NCBI RefSeq assembly: GCF_900104795.1
Contig: NZ_FNTG01000002.1
Span: 2,604,001 to 2,668,000, forward strand
DNA from: Burkholderia sp. WP9
GTDB taxonomy: Bacteria; Pseudomonadota; Gammaproteobacteria; Burkholderiales; Burkholderiaceae
DNA: 64,000 nt
Direction of reading: 5' to 3'
The stretch's first letter is position 1, and each line of letters starts with the position of its first letter. The notes under the pieces are model-generated. The model did no database searches, was not told where the DNA came from, and worked only from the letters and a program-made list of their open reading frames with translations. Positions 46,066 through 55,064 of the stretch are shown here, one piece after another. Both the position numbers and the translations under genes were made by a program.

Positions 46066-47607
46066 ATGAATTCATCCAATCCGCCGGGCGCGCACGTGTC
46101 GCAGACCCGTTCGTTTTCGACGGTCTTTCTGATCGAGATGTGGGAGCGCTTCGGCTACTACGGCATGGCCGCGCTGCTGGTCCTGTTCATGATCGACAAG
46201 CTGCAGTTCACCGACAGCCACGCCACCCTCACGTGGGGCGCGTTCACGGCGCTGGTGTATGCGTCGCCCTCGATCGGCGGCTGGATCGGCGACAAGATTC
46301 TCGGCGCGCGCCGCACGATGATCTTCGGCGCCGGCGTGCTGTCGGTCGGCTATTTCATGCTGGCGCTGCCCAATGACCAGCTTGCCTATATGTACGCGTC
46401 GCTCGGCGTGATCGTGGTGGGCAATGGTCTCTTCAAGGCCAATGCCGCGAATCTCGTGCGCCGTATTTATGAAGGCGACGACGCGCGCATCGACAGTGCG
46501 TTCACGATCTATTACATGGCGGTCAACATCGGCTCGACCGTGTCGATGCTCGCCACGCCGTGGATCAAGGACCATTGGGGCTGGCACACGGCGTTCGCCG
46601 TCTGCTGTGCGGGGATGCTGTTGTCGGTGCTGAACTATTTCGTCATGTTCCGCACGCTCGCGCATATCGGCTCCGCGCCGGATGCCGAACCGGTGCGCTG
46701 GAAGCGCGTCGGCGCGGTCGCGCTGGGCGGCCTCGCGCTCGGCGCGGCGACCATGTTCGTGCTGCAGCACAAGGCGATCGCGGTGGCCTGTGTGTACACG
46801 GCGGGCGTCGCGATTCTGGCGATCTTCGGCTACATGCTGATGAAGTGCGAACGCTCGGAGCGCTCGGGTCTGGTGGCCGCGCTGATTCTGACCGCGCAGG
46901 TGATCCTGTTCTTCGTGTTCTACGTGCAGATGTCGACCTCGCTCACGCTCTTCGCGCTGCGCAACGTCGATCCGCGTTTCATTCTGTTCGGCCAGACGTG
47001 GTTCACGTGGAGCGCCGCGCAGTTCCAGGCGCTCAATCCTATCTGGATCATGTTGCTGAGCCCTGTGCTTGCGCTGCTTTACACCAAGCTCGCGAAAAGC
47101 GGCAAGGACGTTCCTGTGGCGGTGAAGTACGCGTTCGGTTTCGCTGTGGTGGCGGCCGGCTTTTTCGTCTATGCGGCGAGTGGCAATTACGCGGTGAACG
47201 GACGCGTGTCGTCGTGGTTCATGGTGGGCGGCTACGGGCTGTATTCGCTCGGCGAACTGCTGGTGAGCGGTCTCGGGCTCGCCATGATCGCGCGTTACGT
47301 ACCGGCACGCATGAGCGGCTTCATGATGGGCGCCTACTTCGTCGCGACCGGTGTGTCGCAATATCTGGGCAGCGTGGTGGCGAATTTCGCGCAGATGCCG
47401 GCCGGCGACATGGATCCACTCGAATCACTGCCGCTCTACACCAAGCTGTTCACCGGCCTCGGCTGGCTCGCGGCGGTGGGCGCGCTGGTGGCGGTTCTGC
47501 TGTTGCCGTTGATGCGCAAGCTGTCGCGCGAACATCAGCGCTGCAGCGACGAAGCGCGTGAGAGCGCGCGGCAAAGCGCGGCACTGAACGGCGTGGTGGC
47601 GGAGTAA
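46066..47607 (+). CDS. POT-family peptide:proton symporter (MFS)
   Basis: The protein has 513 residues from the ATG at 46066 with AAGAGGT upstream; 14 membrane helices are predicted. The POT hallmark ExxERFxYYG is present as EMWERFGYYGM near residue 22, and the region LFKANAANLVRRIY with later SAFTIYYMAVNIGS fits the second POT signature. It imports di- and tripeptides. Together with OppABCDF and the OprD-type porin it makes a peptide-uptake neighbourhood. Confidence 0.93.
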   Translation: MNSSNPPGAHVSQTRSFSTVFLIEMWERFGYYGMAALLVLFMIDKLQFTDSHATLTWGAFTALVYASPSIGGWIGDKILGARRTMIFGAGVLSVGYFMLALPNDQLAYMYASLGVIVVGNGLFKANAANLVRRIYEGDDARIDSAFTIYYMAVNIGSTVSMLATPWIKDHWGWHTAFAVCCAGMLLSVLNYFVMFRTLAHIGSAPDAEPVRWKRVGAVALGGLALGAATMFVLQHKAIAVACVYTAGVAILAIFGYMLMKCERSERSGLVAALILTAQVILFFVFYVQMSTSLTLFALRNVDPRFILFGQTWFTWSAAQFQALNPIWIMLLSPVLALLYTKLAKSGKDVPVAVKYAFGFAVVAAGFFVYAASGNYAVNGRVSSWFMVGGYGLYSLGELLVSGLGLAMIARYVPARMSGFMMGAYFVATGVSQYLGSVVANFAQMPAGDMDPLESLPLYTKLFTGLGWLAAVGALVAVLLLPLMRKLSREHQRCSDEARESARQSAALNGVVAE

Positions 47608-47737
47608 TCCGGCACTTCCGGCATCAGACCTTCCTGATCGTCAATGTCCGCTCAAATGCCGGCGACGGGGGTAAGCTTAGGACCGACATGGGTCTTTCGA
47701 CTCAACCCTCTTCCGGATAGTTGAGGTAGCCACCCGG

Positions 47738-49210
47738 ATGGAAATCCATATCGCGGTCCAAGGGCATCACGATCTGTCTGGACAGATCTATCGCCAGTTG
47801 CGCGCCGGCATCCTCGAAGGGCGCCTTGCCGGCGGCACGCGCCTGCCGTCCACGCGAGAACTCGCCACGCAACTGGGGGTGTCGCGCAAGACGACGCTCG
47901 ACGTATTCGAGCGGCTACTTTCCGAGGGTTATCTCAGCGCCCGAGCCGGCTCGGGCACTTTCGTCGCCGACGGCCTGGAGCGTCTGCCGGTGGAGCGTTC
48001 CTCGCATGCTAAGGCGGCGGATGTGTCGCGCGAGCGGGCCAAGGCGAAGGCCGCCGCGCGCGCCCAGCCGCTGTGGGAGGAGATGCCCGAGCGCCTCGCG
48101 TTGCCGCGTCCTTCGGTAATGTCGCCGCAGGACTTCATAGGCGGCGCGACCGACAAGACGCTGTTCCCCTTCGACGTGTGGCGCCGCTGCGTGAATCGTG
48201 CGTTGCGTGCGCAAGCGCGCGGCCCCGGCACGTATCGCGACGCGGCCGGCGAGCAGGAGTTGCGTCTCGCGATCTCGCGCTATCTGGCCTTTAACCGCGC
48301 CGTGGCGAGCAACTGGGAAGACGTGATCGTGACGCAAGGCGCACAGCACGCGCTCGATCTGCTGGCTCGCGTCACGTTGCGTGCCGGCGACGTCGCGGCT
48401 ATCGAAGACCCCGCTTATTCGCCCGCCCATGCCTGTCTGAAGGCCACCGGCGCGCGCGTGGTGCCCGTGCCGGTGGATGCGCAAGGGCTGATCGTGAGCA
48501 AGCTGCCGGACAAGGCGCGGCTCGTCTATCTGACGCCTTCACACCAGTTTCCGCTCGGCATGCCGATGAGTCTCGAGCGCCGCGTCGAGTTGCTCGAATG
48601 GGCGCAGAAGCGCGGCGCGGTGATCATCGAGGACGACTACGACTGCGAGTACCGTTTCGAAGGCCGGCCGATGGAGCCGCTCAAAAGCCTCGATCGCGCC
48701 GGGCTTGTGGCCTACGTGGGCACGTTTTCGAAGACGATCTTTCCCGAACTGCGGGTCGGTTACGTGGTGCCACCGGCTTCGCTTTACGGTCCGCTCCTCA
48801 AGGCGCGCCAGATCGCCGACTGGCACGGCTGCACGCTCACGCAAACCGCGCTCGCGGCCTTCATGCTCAACGGCGATTTCGCCAAGCACCTGCGGCGCAT
48901 GCACAAGACCTATGCGGCGCGCCGTGCGGTGCTGCTCGATCATCTGCACGGCGGCCTCGCGCCCTGGTTCGAACCGATCGTGCCCACGGCCGGCATCCAC
49001 ATGGCGGCGCACCTGAAAGCGCCGCTGACGGAGGAGGCCGTGGTTGGCGCGGCGCGTGAAGCCTCGATCGGATTGTATGGACTCGCACCGTTTTATTTGC
49101 GTGTGAAGGCGCGGCCCGGTCTGATTTTCGGCTACGGCAATATCGCGGTCGAGCATATCGACGCGGCGCTTACCAAGCTCGCCGGCATCCTGCCGCGGCT
49201 CGCGCAATAG
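47738..49210 (+). CDS. MocR/PdxR-type regulator (GntR domain fused to aminotransferase)
   Basis: The protein has 490 residues. A GntR winged helix covers about 10-78 (DLSGQIYRQLRAGILEGRL, GVSRKTTLDVFERLLSEGYL), then a fold-type I aminotransferase domain from about 120. The PLP-binding Lys is Lys332 in GTFSKTIFPELRVG, with EDDYDCEYRFEG before it as in the family. These proteins sense PLP or amino-acid adducts; the target is not evident, since the neighbours are unrelated to vitamin B6. Confidence 0.92.
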   Translation: MEIHIAVQGHHDLSGQIYRQLRAGILEGRLAGGTRLPSTRELATQLGVSRKTTLDVFERLLSEGYLSARAGSGTFVADGLERLPVERSSHAKAADVSRERAKAKAAARAQPLWEEMPERLALPRPSVMSPQDFIGGATDKTLFPFDVWRRCVNRALRAQARGPGTYRDAAGEQELRLAISRYLAFNRAVASNWEDVIVTQGAQHALDLLARVTLRAGDVAAIEDPAYSPAHACLKATGARVVPVPVDAQGLIVSKLPDKARLVYLTPSHQFPLGMPMSLERRVELLEWAQKRGAVIIEDDYDCEYRFEGRPMEPLKSLDRAGLVAYVGTFSKTIFPELRVGYVVPPASLYGPLLKARQIADWHGCTLTQTALAAFMLNGDFAKHLRRMHKTYAARRAVLLDHLHGGLAPWFEPIVPTAGIHMAAHLKAPLTEEAVVGAAREASIGLYGLAPFYLRVKARPGLIFGYGNIAVEHIDAALTKLAGILPRLAQ

Positions 49211-49367
49211 GCACGCGAACCGCGCATACGGTTTACTCAAACCTATCTAATGCCCTACAAATCAGTGTCATAAACCCACCGTACGCTTGCGCCTCTGTAA
49301 TTGTTTGTAATGCAAAGCCGGCCAGATGTGCCGGCATGACACGACGACAAACCGGAGGGCGATGAGG

Positions 49368-51449
49368 ATGCGAGTGACGTTCATGGCAGGCAAGCGGCTG
49401 CGCGCGCGGGGCGCGTTTGGCGCATGGGGAACCTTGGGGGCTCTGGGCGCAATGGGAATCGCCGCGGGTATCACGGCGTGCAGCAGCAGTGTCGACACGC
49501 CCGCGCCGCAAGTGGCGAATGGCACGACCGCGACGCTTGCGTTGCTGGAAACCACCGACATCCATACCAATCTGCTGAGTTACGACTACTACAAGCTGGC
49601 GGAAGACAAGTCGCTCGGTCTGGAGCGCACGGCGACGCTGATCGCGGCGGCGCGCAAGGAATTTCCCAATACCATGTTGCTCGACGACGGCGACACGATC
49701 CAGGGCACCGCGCTCGCCGACTATCAGGCGCAAGTCGCGCCGATCGATTGCAAGACCACGCTCGGTGTCTACAAGGTCATGAATCTGCTGAAGTACGACG
49801 CGGGCACGATCGGTAATCACGAATTCAACTACGGCCTGCCATTTCTCGCGCAAGTGACGGGCAGCGCGTTCGACGTGCCGAACATGAGTCCGGTCGCCGC
49901 GCAGCCGGCATGCGCGGGGCCGAACTTTCCGCTGGTGCTCTCCAACGTGCTCGGCGTGAAATCGCAGCAGCCGATCTTCAAGCCGTACACGATCCTCGAA
50001 CGCACGATCACGGCCACGACGCCCGACGGCAAGACCGTCAGCGCGCCGGTGAAGATCGGCGTGATCGGCTTCACGCCGCCCGCCATCATGGCGTGGGACA
50101 AGCGCTGGCTCGACGGCAACGTCTACACGCAAGGTCTTGTCGAAAGCGCGTCGAAGTACGTGCCGGAAATGAAGGCGAAGGGCGCGCAGATCATCGTGGC
50201 GATGTCGCACGGCGGGCTCGACAACTCGACCTATTCGCCTTCGATGGAAAACGGCAGCTACTACCTGTCCAAAGTGCCTGGCATCGACGCCATGTTGATT
50301 GGCCATTCGCATCAGATCTTCCCCGATAAAAACAGCACGGTCACGCAATTCAATCTGCCGGGTGTGGACAAGGTGAAAGGCACCGTCAACGGCGTGCCGA
50401 CCGTGATGGCGAATTTCTGGGGCAAACATCTCGGCGTGATCAAGCTCGCGCTGAACTTCACGAACGGCACGTGGACAGTGGACCGAAACGCGAGCACCGC
50501 GGAAGCCCGCTCGATCCAGAACGCGGATAAAAGCTACGTCGCCGTCGATCCGGCGGTCTCACAGGCGATCGCCGCCGAGCACGCCGCGACCATCAACTAC
50601 GTGAAAACACCGATCGGCACGACCGATTTCCGCATGACCACGTACTTTGCCGATGTGGGCGACGTGTCGGCCATCGAAATCGTCAACCAGGCGCAGGCGG
50701 CCTACACGCAGGACTACATCAACGCGAATCTGCCGCAATATGCGGGCATTCCGGTGTTGTCGGTGAGCGCGCCGTTCAAGAGCGGCTTCGGCGGCGGCAA
50801 CGATTTCACCGACGTCGCGCAAGGCAACGTGGCGATCAACAATGCCGCCGACCTCTATCTGTATCCGAACACCATCTACGCGGTGAAGGTGACGGGCGCC
50901 GACCTGAAGGCCTGGCTCGAAACCGCGGCGAAGCGCTTCAACAAGATCGATCCGGCCAACACCGCGCCGCAGGCACTCGTCAGCACGTATCCCGGCTATA
51001 ACTTCGACATGATCACGTCGAAGGATTTCAGCTACGAAATCGACGTGACGCAGGCTGTCGGCAGTCGCATTCGCAACCTGAAATATCAGGGCGCGGCGAT
51101 CTCGGACACGCAGTCGTTCATCGTCGCGACCAACAACTATCGCGCGAGCGGTGGCGGAAATTTCCCTGGGCTCGACGGCAGCAAGACGATTTACGCGTCG
51201 CCCGATGCGAGCCGCGACGTGCTGATCGCCTATATCAAGAAAGTGCAGGCCATCAAGGCGGCGAGCAACGGCAGCGATCGTAGCTGGCGGTTTACGAAGG
51301 TGGCAACGGCCGGCCCGGTGACCTTCCTGTCGGCGCCGAACCTGGCGGCGCTCGCGCAGGCCAACGGCATTGCCAACGTCGCCCAGATTCAGGCCGACGA
51401 CGGCACGGGCAAGGGACTCGCGGTCTACACCGTGAACCTCAACCAATGA
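49368..51449 (+). CDS. Bifunctional metallophosphatase/5'-nucleotidase lipoprotein
   Basis: The protein has 693 residues from the ATG at 49368, which has GGAGGG eight bases upstream; an ATG two codons earlier is too close to that site. A lipoprotein signal ends in ITAC. The calcineurin-like metal sites are ETTDIHTN, DDGDTIQG, GNHEFNYG, MSHGG and GHSHQIFPD; the nucleotidase C-domain (about 405-600) has FGGGNDFTDVAQGNVAINNA (20 residues). It hydrolyses nucleotides or 2',3'-cyclic nucleotides outside the cytoplasm. Stop overlaps the next start (ATGA). Confidence 0.92.
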   Translation: MRVTFMAGKRLRARGAFGAWGTLGALGAMGIAAGITACSSSVDTPAPQVANGTTATLALLETTDIHTNLLSYDYYKLAEDKSLGLERTATLIAAARKEFPNTMLLDDGDTIQGTALADYQAQVAPIDCKTTLGVYKVMNLLKYDAGTIGNHEFNYGLPFLAQVTGSAFDVPNMSPVAAQPACAGPNFPLVLSNVLGVKSQQPIFKPYTILERTITATTPDGKTVSAPVKIGVIGFTPPAIMAWDKRWLDGNVYTQGLVESASKYVPEMKAKGAQIIVAMSHGGLDNSTYSPSMENGSYYLSKVPGIDAMLIGHSHQIFPDKNSTVTQFNLPGVDKVKGTVNGVPTVMANFWGKHLGVIKLALNFTNGTWTVDRNASTAEARSIQNADKSYVAVDPAVSQAIAAEHAATINYVKTPIGTTDFRMTTYFADVGDVSAIEIVNQAQAAYTQDYINANLPQYAGIPVLSVSAPFKSGFGGGNDFTDVAQGNVAINNAADLYLYPNTIYAVKVTGADLKAWLETAAKRFNKIDPANTAPQALVSTYPGYNFDMITSKDFSYEIDVTQAVGSRIRNLKYQGAAISDTQSFIVATNNYRASGGGNFPGLDGSKTIYASPDASRDVLIAYIKKVQAIKAASNGSDRSWRFTKVATAGPVTFLSAPNLAALAQANGIANVAQIQADDGTGKGLAVYTVNLNQ

Positions 51450-52201
51450 ACGCGCGGCTTTCTTTGGCGCTGGCGGCGGCCGTCGCCATCACAGCCGGTA
51501 CGTTCGTCGCGGTGGCCACGGTGGCCGCCACGCGCGTGTCCAACGTGCAGATCGACGACTGGCAGATGCAGGGCACGGCGACGCACGCGGCCTGGCCGCT
51601 GTGGCAGTTGCGCGTGACCTCGGCATTCGGCAACGCGGCGGCGCGCGAAGCGCTCGCGGACGTGCTCGTGAATTCCACGCGGCTCGACGAACGTCGCGAA
51701 GGCGTCGAGCTTTACGGGCAACTTGCGCTCGACGGCGCGCCGCGCGCACAGGCGACGCTCGGGCATCTGCTATTGCGCGGGCTGCCCGGCATCGCGCCGG
51801 ACTATGTGGAAAGCCGCCATTGGCTGACGCTGGCGGCATCGCACGATTCGCGCGACGCCCAGGTGGCCTACGATCTTGCAACGCTTTATCGCAATGGTTA
51901 CGGCATGGTGCGTGACGCAAGCCTGGCGATTCGCTGGCTCGAACGGGCGGCGCAAGCGGGCCTGCCGCTCGCGCAGTTCCAGCTTGCCAACGAGTATCGC
52001 TTCGGCACGAGCTTGCCGCACGACGACGCGTTGGCGCTGCAATGGCTCACGCGCGCGGCCAATGCGGAGTTACCCGAAGCCAACCTCGCGCTGGCAATGG
52101 CCTATCGCAACGGCGAGCTTGGCCTCGCGCGCGACGAAAGCGAGTACTGGGCTCACGTGAAGGAAAGCGAACACGATCTGAAACACGTCAGCCGGCAGTA
52201 A
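51446..52201 (+). CDS. Sel1-repeat (SLR/TPR-like) protein
   Basis: The protein has 251 residues. An N-terminal hydrophobic segment (about 5-29) is a membrane anchor or signal. Four Sel1-like repeats follow from about residue 95, recognisable as AQATLGHLLLRGL, AYDLATLYRNGYGMVRDASL, AQFQLANEYRFGTSLPHDDA and ANLALAMAYRNGELGLARDE. It is translationally coupled to the nucleotidase gene, which suggests a joint envelope function. Confidence 0.85.
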   Translation: MNARLSLALAAAVAITAGTFVAVATVAATRVSNVQIDDWQMQGTATHAAWPLWQLRVTSAFGNAAAREALADVLVNSTRLDERREGVELYGQLALDGAPRAQATLGHLLLRGLPGIAPDYVESRHWLTLAASHDSRDAQVAYDLATLYRNGYGMVRDASLAIRWLERAAQAGLPLAQFQLANEYRFGTSLPHDDALALQWLTRAANAELPEANLALAMAYRNGELGLARDESEYWAHVKESEHDLKHVSRQ

Positions 52202-52250
52202 CCGTGCGCTGAAATCGGCCCGCGATTTTCTGTCGCAGGGCGAGATTGGT

Positions 52251-52291
52251 CGCCCCCTGCAATGTTTTTCGCTGCAGGGGGCGCGTTTTTT
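52251..52291 (+). terminator. Intrinsic terminator after the nucleotidase/Sel1 operon
   Basis: CGCCCCCTGCA (52251-52261) and TGCAGGGGGCG (52273-52283) form a perfect 11-bp stem, followed by CG and six T (52286-52291). Confidence 0.9.
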
Positions 52292-52407
52292 CCGCCGCGT
52301 GAAGGAGCATGGCGTGCGAGCCGCGACGTCTTTTTTGCGATGACCGAACGATTCACCCTCTACTCTTCGATGCAGAAAGTGCCGTTATTCATGCATCGAA
52401 ATGACTT

Positions 52408-52421
52408 GTAACGTACGTTAC
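52408..52421. promoter_or_regulatory. Perfect 14-bp palindrome
   Basis: GTAACGTACGTTAC is identical to its reverse complement and lies 210 bases before the HU/H1-like gene in a non-coding stretch. It is a candidate operator for an unknown dimeric regulator. Confidence 0.4.
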
Positions 52422-52631
52422 GTGTTCGTGTTGCCGAGCCCGCCTACGCACGTTTACCCGCTAAAACAAGCATCAAAATGTGTTGCGCAGTCTGCGCCGC
52501 GCAACAAACCTTCGCTGTTATACATAAAAGAGTCGCGCAAATCGTATTAGCGCTTGTAGAATCCGGCGTTGAAGCGTGCACATGTCGTGTGCGCTTCGTG
52601 CAATTCACTGACCACAACAGGTAGGAGAAAC

Positions 52632-53084
52632 ATGCCGACTTCCGCAAAAAAGGTGGCCAAGAAGGCTGCTGCCCCGGTACCGACCAAGAAGGTTGCTGCA
52701 AAGAAAGTTCCTGCGAAGAAGGCCGTCGCAGCTAAGAAGGTCGCCGTGAAGGCGTCCAGCGCTCCGTCGCCGATCAAGGACACCTTCACGAAGGCCTCGC
52801 TGGCTGCACACGTCGCTGAACGCGCTGCTGTGGAACCGAAGACCGCCAAGGCTGTTCTGGCCGCGCTCGAAGACACGATCCTCGGCGCCGTGCATAAGAA
52901 GGGTGCTGGCGAATTCACGCTGTCGGGTCTTCTGAAGATCGTCGTGCAAGCTGTGCCGGCGAAGAAGAAGCGCTTCGGCAAAGACCCGTTCTCGGGCGAA
53001 GAGCGTTGGTTCCCGGCCAAGCCGGCTAGCGTGCGCATCAAGGCACGTCCGCTGAAGAAGCTGAAGGACGCTGCTGCAGGCTGA
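52632..53084 (+). CDS. HU-family DNA-binding protein with histone-H1-like AK-rich tail
   Basis: The protein has 150 residues from an ATG with AGGAG upstream. Residues 1-45 are Lys/Ala-rich repeats (KKVAAKKVPAKKAVAAKK) like bacterial histone-H1 homologues. Residues about 50-150 form an HU/IHF-like fold (TKASLAAHVAERAAVEPKTA, EFTLSGLLKIVV, the arm region PAKKKRFGKDPFSGEERWFP). Such fused nucleoid proteins are common in Burkholderiales. Codon use (CTG, GCT, AAG with few rare codons) suits strong expression, and a good terminator follows. Confidence 0.9.
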   Translation: MPTSAKKVAKKAAAPVPTKKVAAKKVPAKKAVAAKKVAVKASSAPSPIKDTFTKASLAAHVAERAAVEPKTAKAVLAALEDTILGAVHKKGAGEFTLSGLLKIVVQAVPAKKKRFGKDPFSGEERWFPAKPASVRIKARPLKKLKDAAAG

Positions 53085-53487
53085 TCGCGTTTCACGCGTT
53101 GGCCTTGTATTTAACAATGGCTGACGCTTGAGACACCCGGCGGACATATCCGTCGGGACGATCCGCAGTGCATGTTGTCTGAAATCCCCGTGGGTGCGAA
53201 TCCACGGGGATTTTTTATGCGCGTTCATGGCGTGTGCGAAGCCGGGCGCGAGCCCGAGGACTGTCCAAGTCACGCACCGCGGTGCTGCGTATGCACCGTA
53301 CTAGCGCATCATGGGCCGCCGCAGTACGATGACAGCGGAGCCTTGCCGGCCGGGATGCGCTGTTCGCGTGCATGCACCGTGTTTAGTACGCGAAAAGCTC
53401 AATGGCATAGCGCTTGCTTGATCGATTGTCGAACACCGAATGCGCAGCGCATTCGCCTTCTATCCGACAACAAGAGCGGGGCGTGAC
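53085..53487. other. Intergenic region before the second ATP-grasp set
   Basis: The 403 bp contain a 9-bp hairpin with one G-U pair (53136-53157), the terminator of the HU/H1-like gene (53182-53216), and then about 270 bp without a recognisable gene. No clear promoter boxes for the ATP-grasp gene were found. Confidence 0.5.
53182..53216 (+). terminator. Intrinsic terminator of the HU/H1-like gene
   Basis: AAATCCCCGTGG (53182-53193) and CCACGGGGATTT (53202-53213) form a 12-bp stem, with the T-run continuing to 53216. Confidence 0.92.
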
Positions 53488-54897
53488 ATGCGATGCTATG
53501 ACGAGATGCGTCATCATGACGATGCCGTGCGACCACACTACGCGCGCTTTGAGCGATGGCTGGTGGAGCAGGGCAACGAGGCGATCGCACGCAAGCGTGC
53601 GGAAGCCGATCTGCTATTTCGCCGGGTCGGCATCACCTTCGCGGTGAACGGGGACTTGTCCGGCACCGAGCGGCTGATCCCATTCGACCTGATTCCGCGC
53701 ATCATTCCGCGCGGCGAATGGCAGACGCTGGAGGCCGGTTTGCGCCAGCGGGTGCAGGCGCTCAATCTGTTCATCCACGACGTCTATCACGATCGCAACA
53801 TTGTGCGCGCCGGTATCGTGCCGGCCGAGCAGGTCTATACCAACGCGCAATATCGGCCTGAAATGCAGGGCGTGAATGTGCCGCTCGGTGTTTACGCGCA
53901 TATCGCCGGTGTCGACGTGGTGCGCGCGGGCGACGAAGGCGAGTTCTACGTACTCGAAGACAACCTGCGAGTCCCGTCGGGCGTGTCCTATATGCTCGAA
54001 AACCGCAAGATGATGATGCGGCTTTTCCCTGAGCTCTTCGTGCAGAACCGCATTGCGCCGGTCGCGCATTATCCTGATCTGCTGCTCGATACGCTGCGCT
54101 CGGTCGCGCCCGAAGGCGTCGACGATCCGGTCGTGGTGGTGCTCACGCCGGGCATGTACAACTCCGCGTATTTCGAGCACACCTTCCTCGCGCAGCAGAT
54201 GGGCGTGGAACTGGTGGAAGGCAAGGATCTCTTCGTCGACGATAACTATGTGTTCATGCGCACCACGCAAGGGCCGAAGCGCGTCGATGTGATCTACCGC
54301 CGCGTCGACGACGATTTTCTCGATCCGCTCGCCTTCCGCAACGACTCGGCGCTCGGCGTGCCGGGTCTGCTGACCGCCTATCGCGCCGGGCGCGTGGCGC
54401 TCGCGAACGCCATGGGCACCGGTATCGCCGACGACAAATCGATCTACCCGTACGTGCCGGAAATGATCGAGTTTTACCTCGGCGAGAAGCCGATCCTCAA
54501 TAACGTACCCACGTTCCAGTGCCGCAAGCCCGACGATCTGGCCTATACGCTCGCGCATTTGCCGGAACTGGTGGTCAAGGAAGTGCATGGCGCGGGCGGA
54601 TACGGCATGCTCGTCGGACCGGCTTCGACGAAAGCCGAAATCGAGGCGTTCCGTGAGCGTCTGATTGCGCGTCCGGCCGGCTATATCGCGCAGCCCACGT
54701 TGGCGCTTTCCGCGTGTCCGACGTTCGTCGAAAGCGGTATCGCGCCGCGCCATATCGACTTGCGCCCGTTCGTGCTGTCCGGCAAGACCGTCACGATGGT
54801 GGCCGGCGGACTCACGCGCGTGGCGTTGCAGGAGGGTTCGCTCGTCGTCAATTCGTCGCAGGGAGGCGGGACCAAAGATACATGGATGGTCGACTGA
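53488..54897 (+). CDS. Circularly permuted ATP-grasp protein (second set)
   Basis: The protein has 469 residues from the ATG at 53488 (MRCYDEM), the start that fits the family's length; an in-frame upstream start at 53440 would add a scrambled extension. Family segments are FDLIPRIIPRGEW, YVLEDNLRVPSGVSYMLENR (20 residues), LTPGMYNSAYFEH, VEGKDLFVDD, NDSALGVPGLLTAYR. The Gly-rich nucleotide loop with Lys364 (VVKEVHGAGGYGMLVGP) is intact, in contrast to the fusion protein at 5888. It is predicted to ligate carboxylates to amines using ATP. Confidence 0.9.
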   Translation: MRCYDEMRHHDDAVRPHYARFERWLVEQGNEAIARKRAEADLLFRRVGITFAVNGDLSGTERLIPFDLIPRIIPRGEWQTLEAGLRQRVQALNLFIHDVYHDRNIVRAGIVPAEQVYTNAQYRPEMQGVNVPLGVYAHIAGVDVVRAGDEGEFYVLEDNLRVPSGVSYMLENRKMMMRLFPELFVQNRIAPVAHYPDLLLDTLRSVAPEGVDDPVVVVLTPGMYNSAYFEHTFLAQQMGVELVEGKDLFVDDNYVFMRTTQGPKRVDVIYRRVDDDFLDPLAFRNDSALGVPGLLTAYRAGRVALANAMGTGIADDKSIYPYVPEMIEFYLGEKPILNNVPTFQCRKPDDLAYTLAHLPELVVKEVHGAGGYGMLVGPASTKAEIEAFRERLIARPAGYIAQPTLALSACPTFVESGIAPRHIDLRPFVLSGKTVTMVAGGLTRVALQEGSLVVNSSQGGGTKDTWMVD

Positions 54898-55064
54898 CGC
54901 GGTTGCCGCTCGCGGTTGCAAATGTTTTCACGCAACCGCGCCTGCAACCCAGCGCGCCGGGGCGGCACGCAATACGTAATACGCACGCCGCCGGCGCATA
55001 CGGATAACCAGCGCGAGCCTTTTACTTCGACAAGGTCTCGCGTCATCAGATACGGAACGCCGTC

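Larger units (their letters stand above)
52202..52631. promoter_or_regulatory. Terminator and promoter region before the HU/H1-like gene
   Basis: The 430 bp start with the terminator at 52251-52291 and then hold AT-richer sequence. A perfect 14-bp palindrome GTAACGTACGTTAC lies at 52408-52421. TAGAAT at 52557-52562 could be a -10 box for the HU/H1-like gene. I see no gene in the gap. Confidence 0.45.

Noticed and set aside
52660..52765. Short AAG/GCC repeats that look like a tandem array
   Set aside because: They are the codons of the Lys/Ala tail of the HU/H1-like protein.
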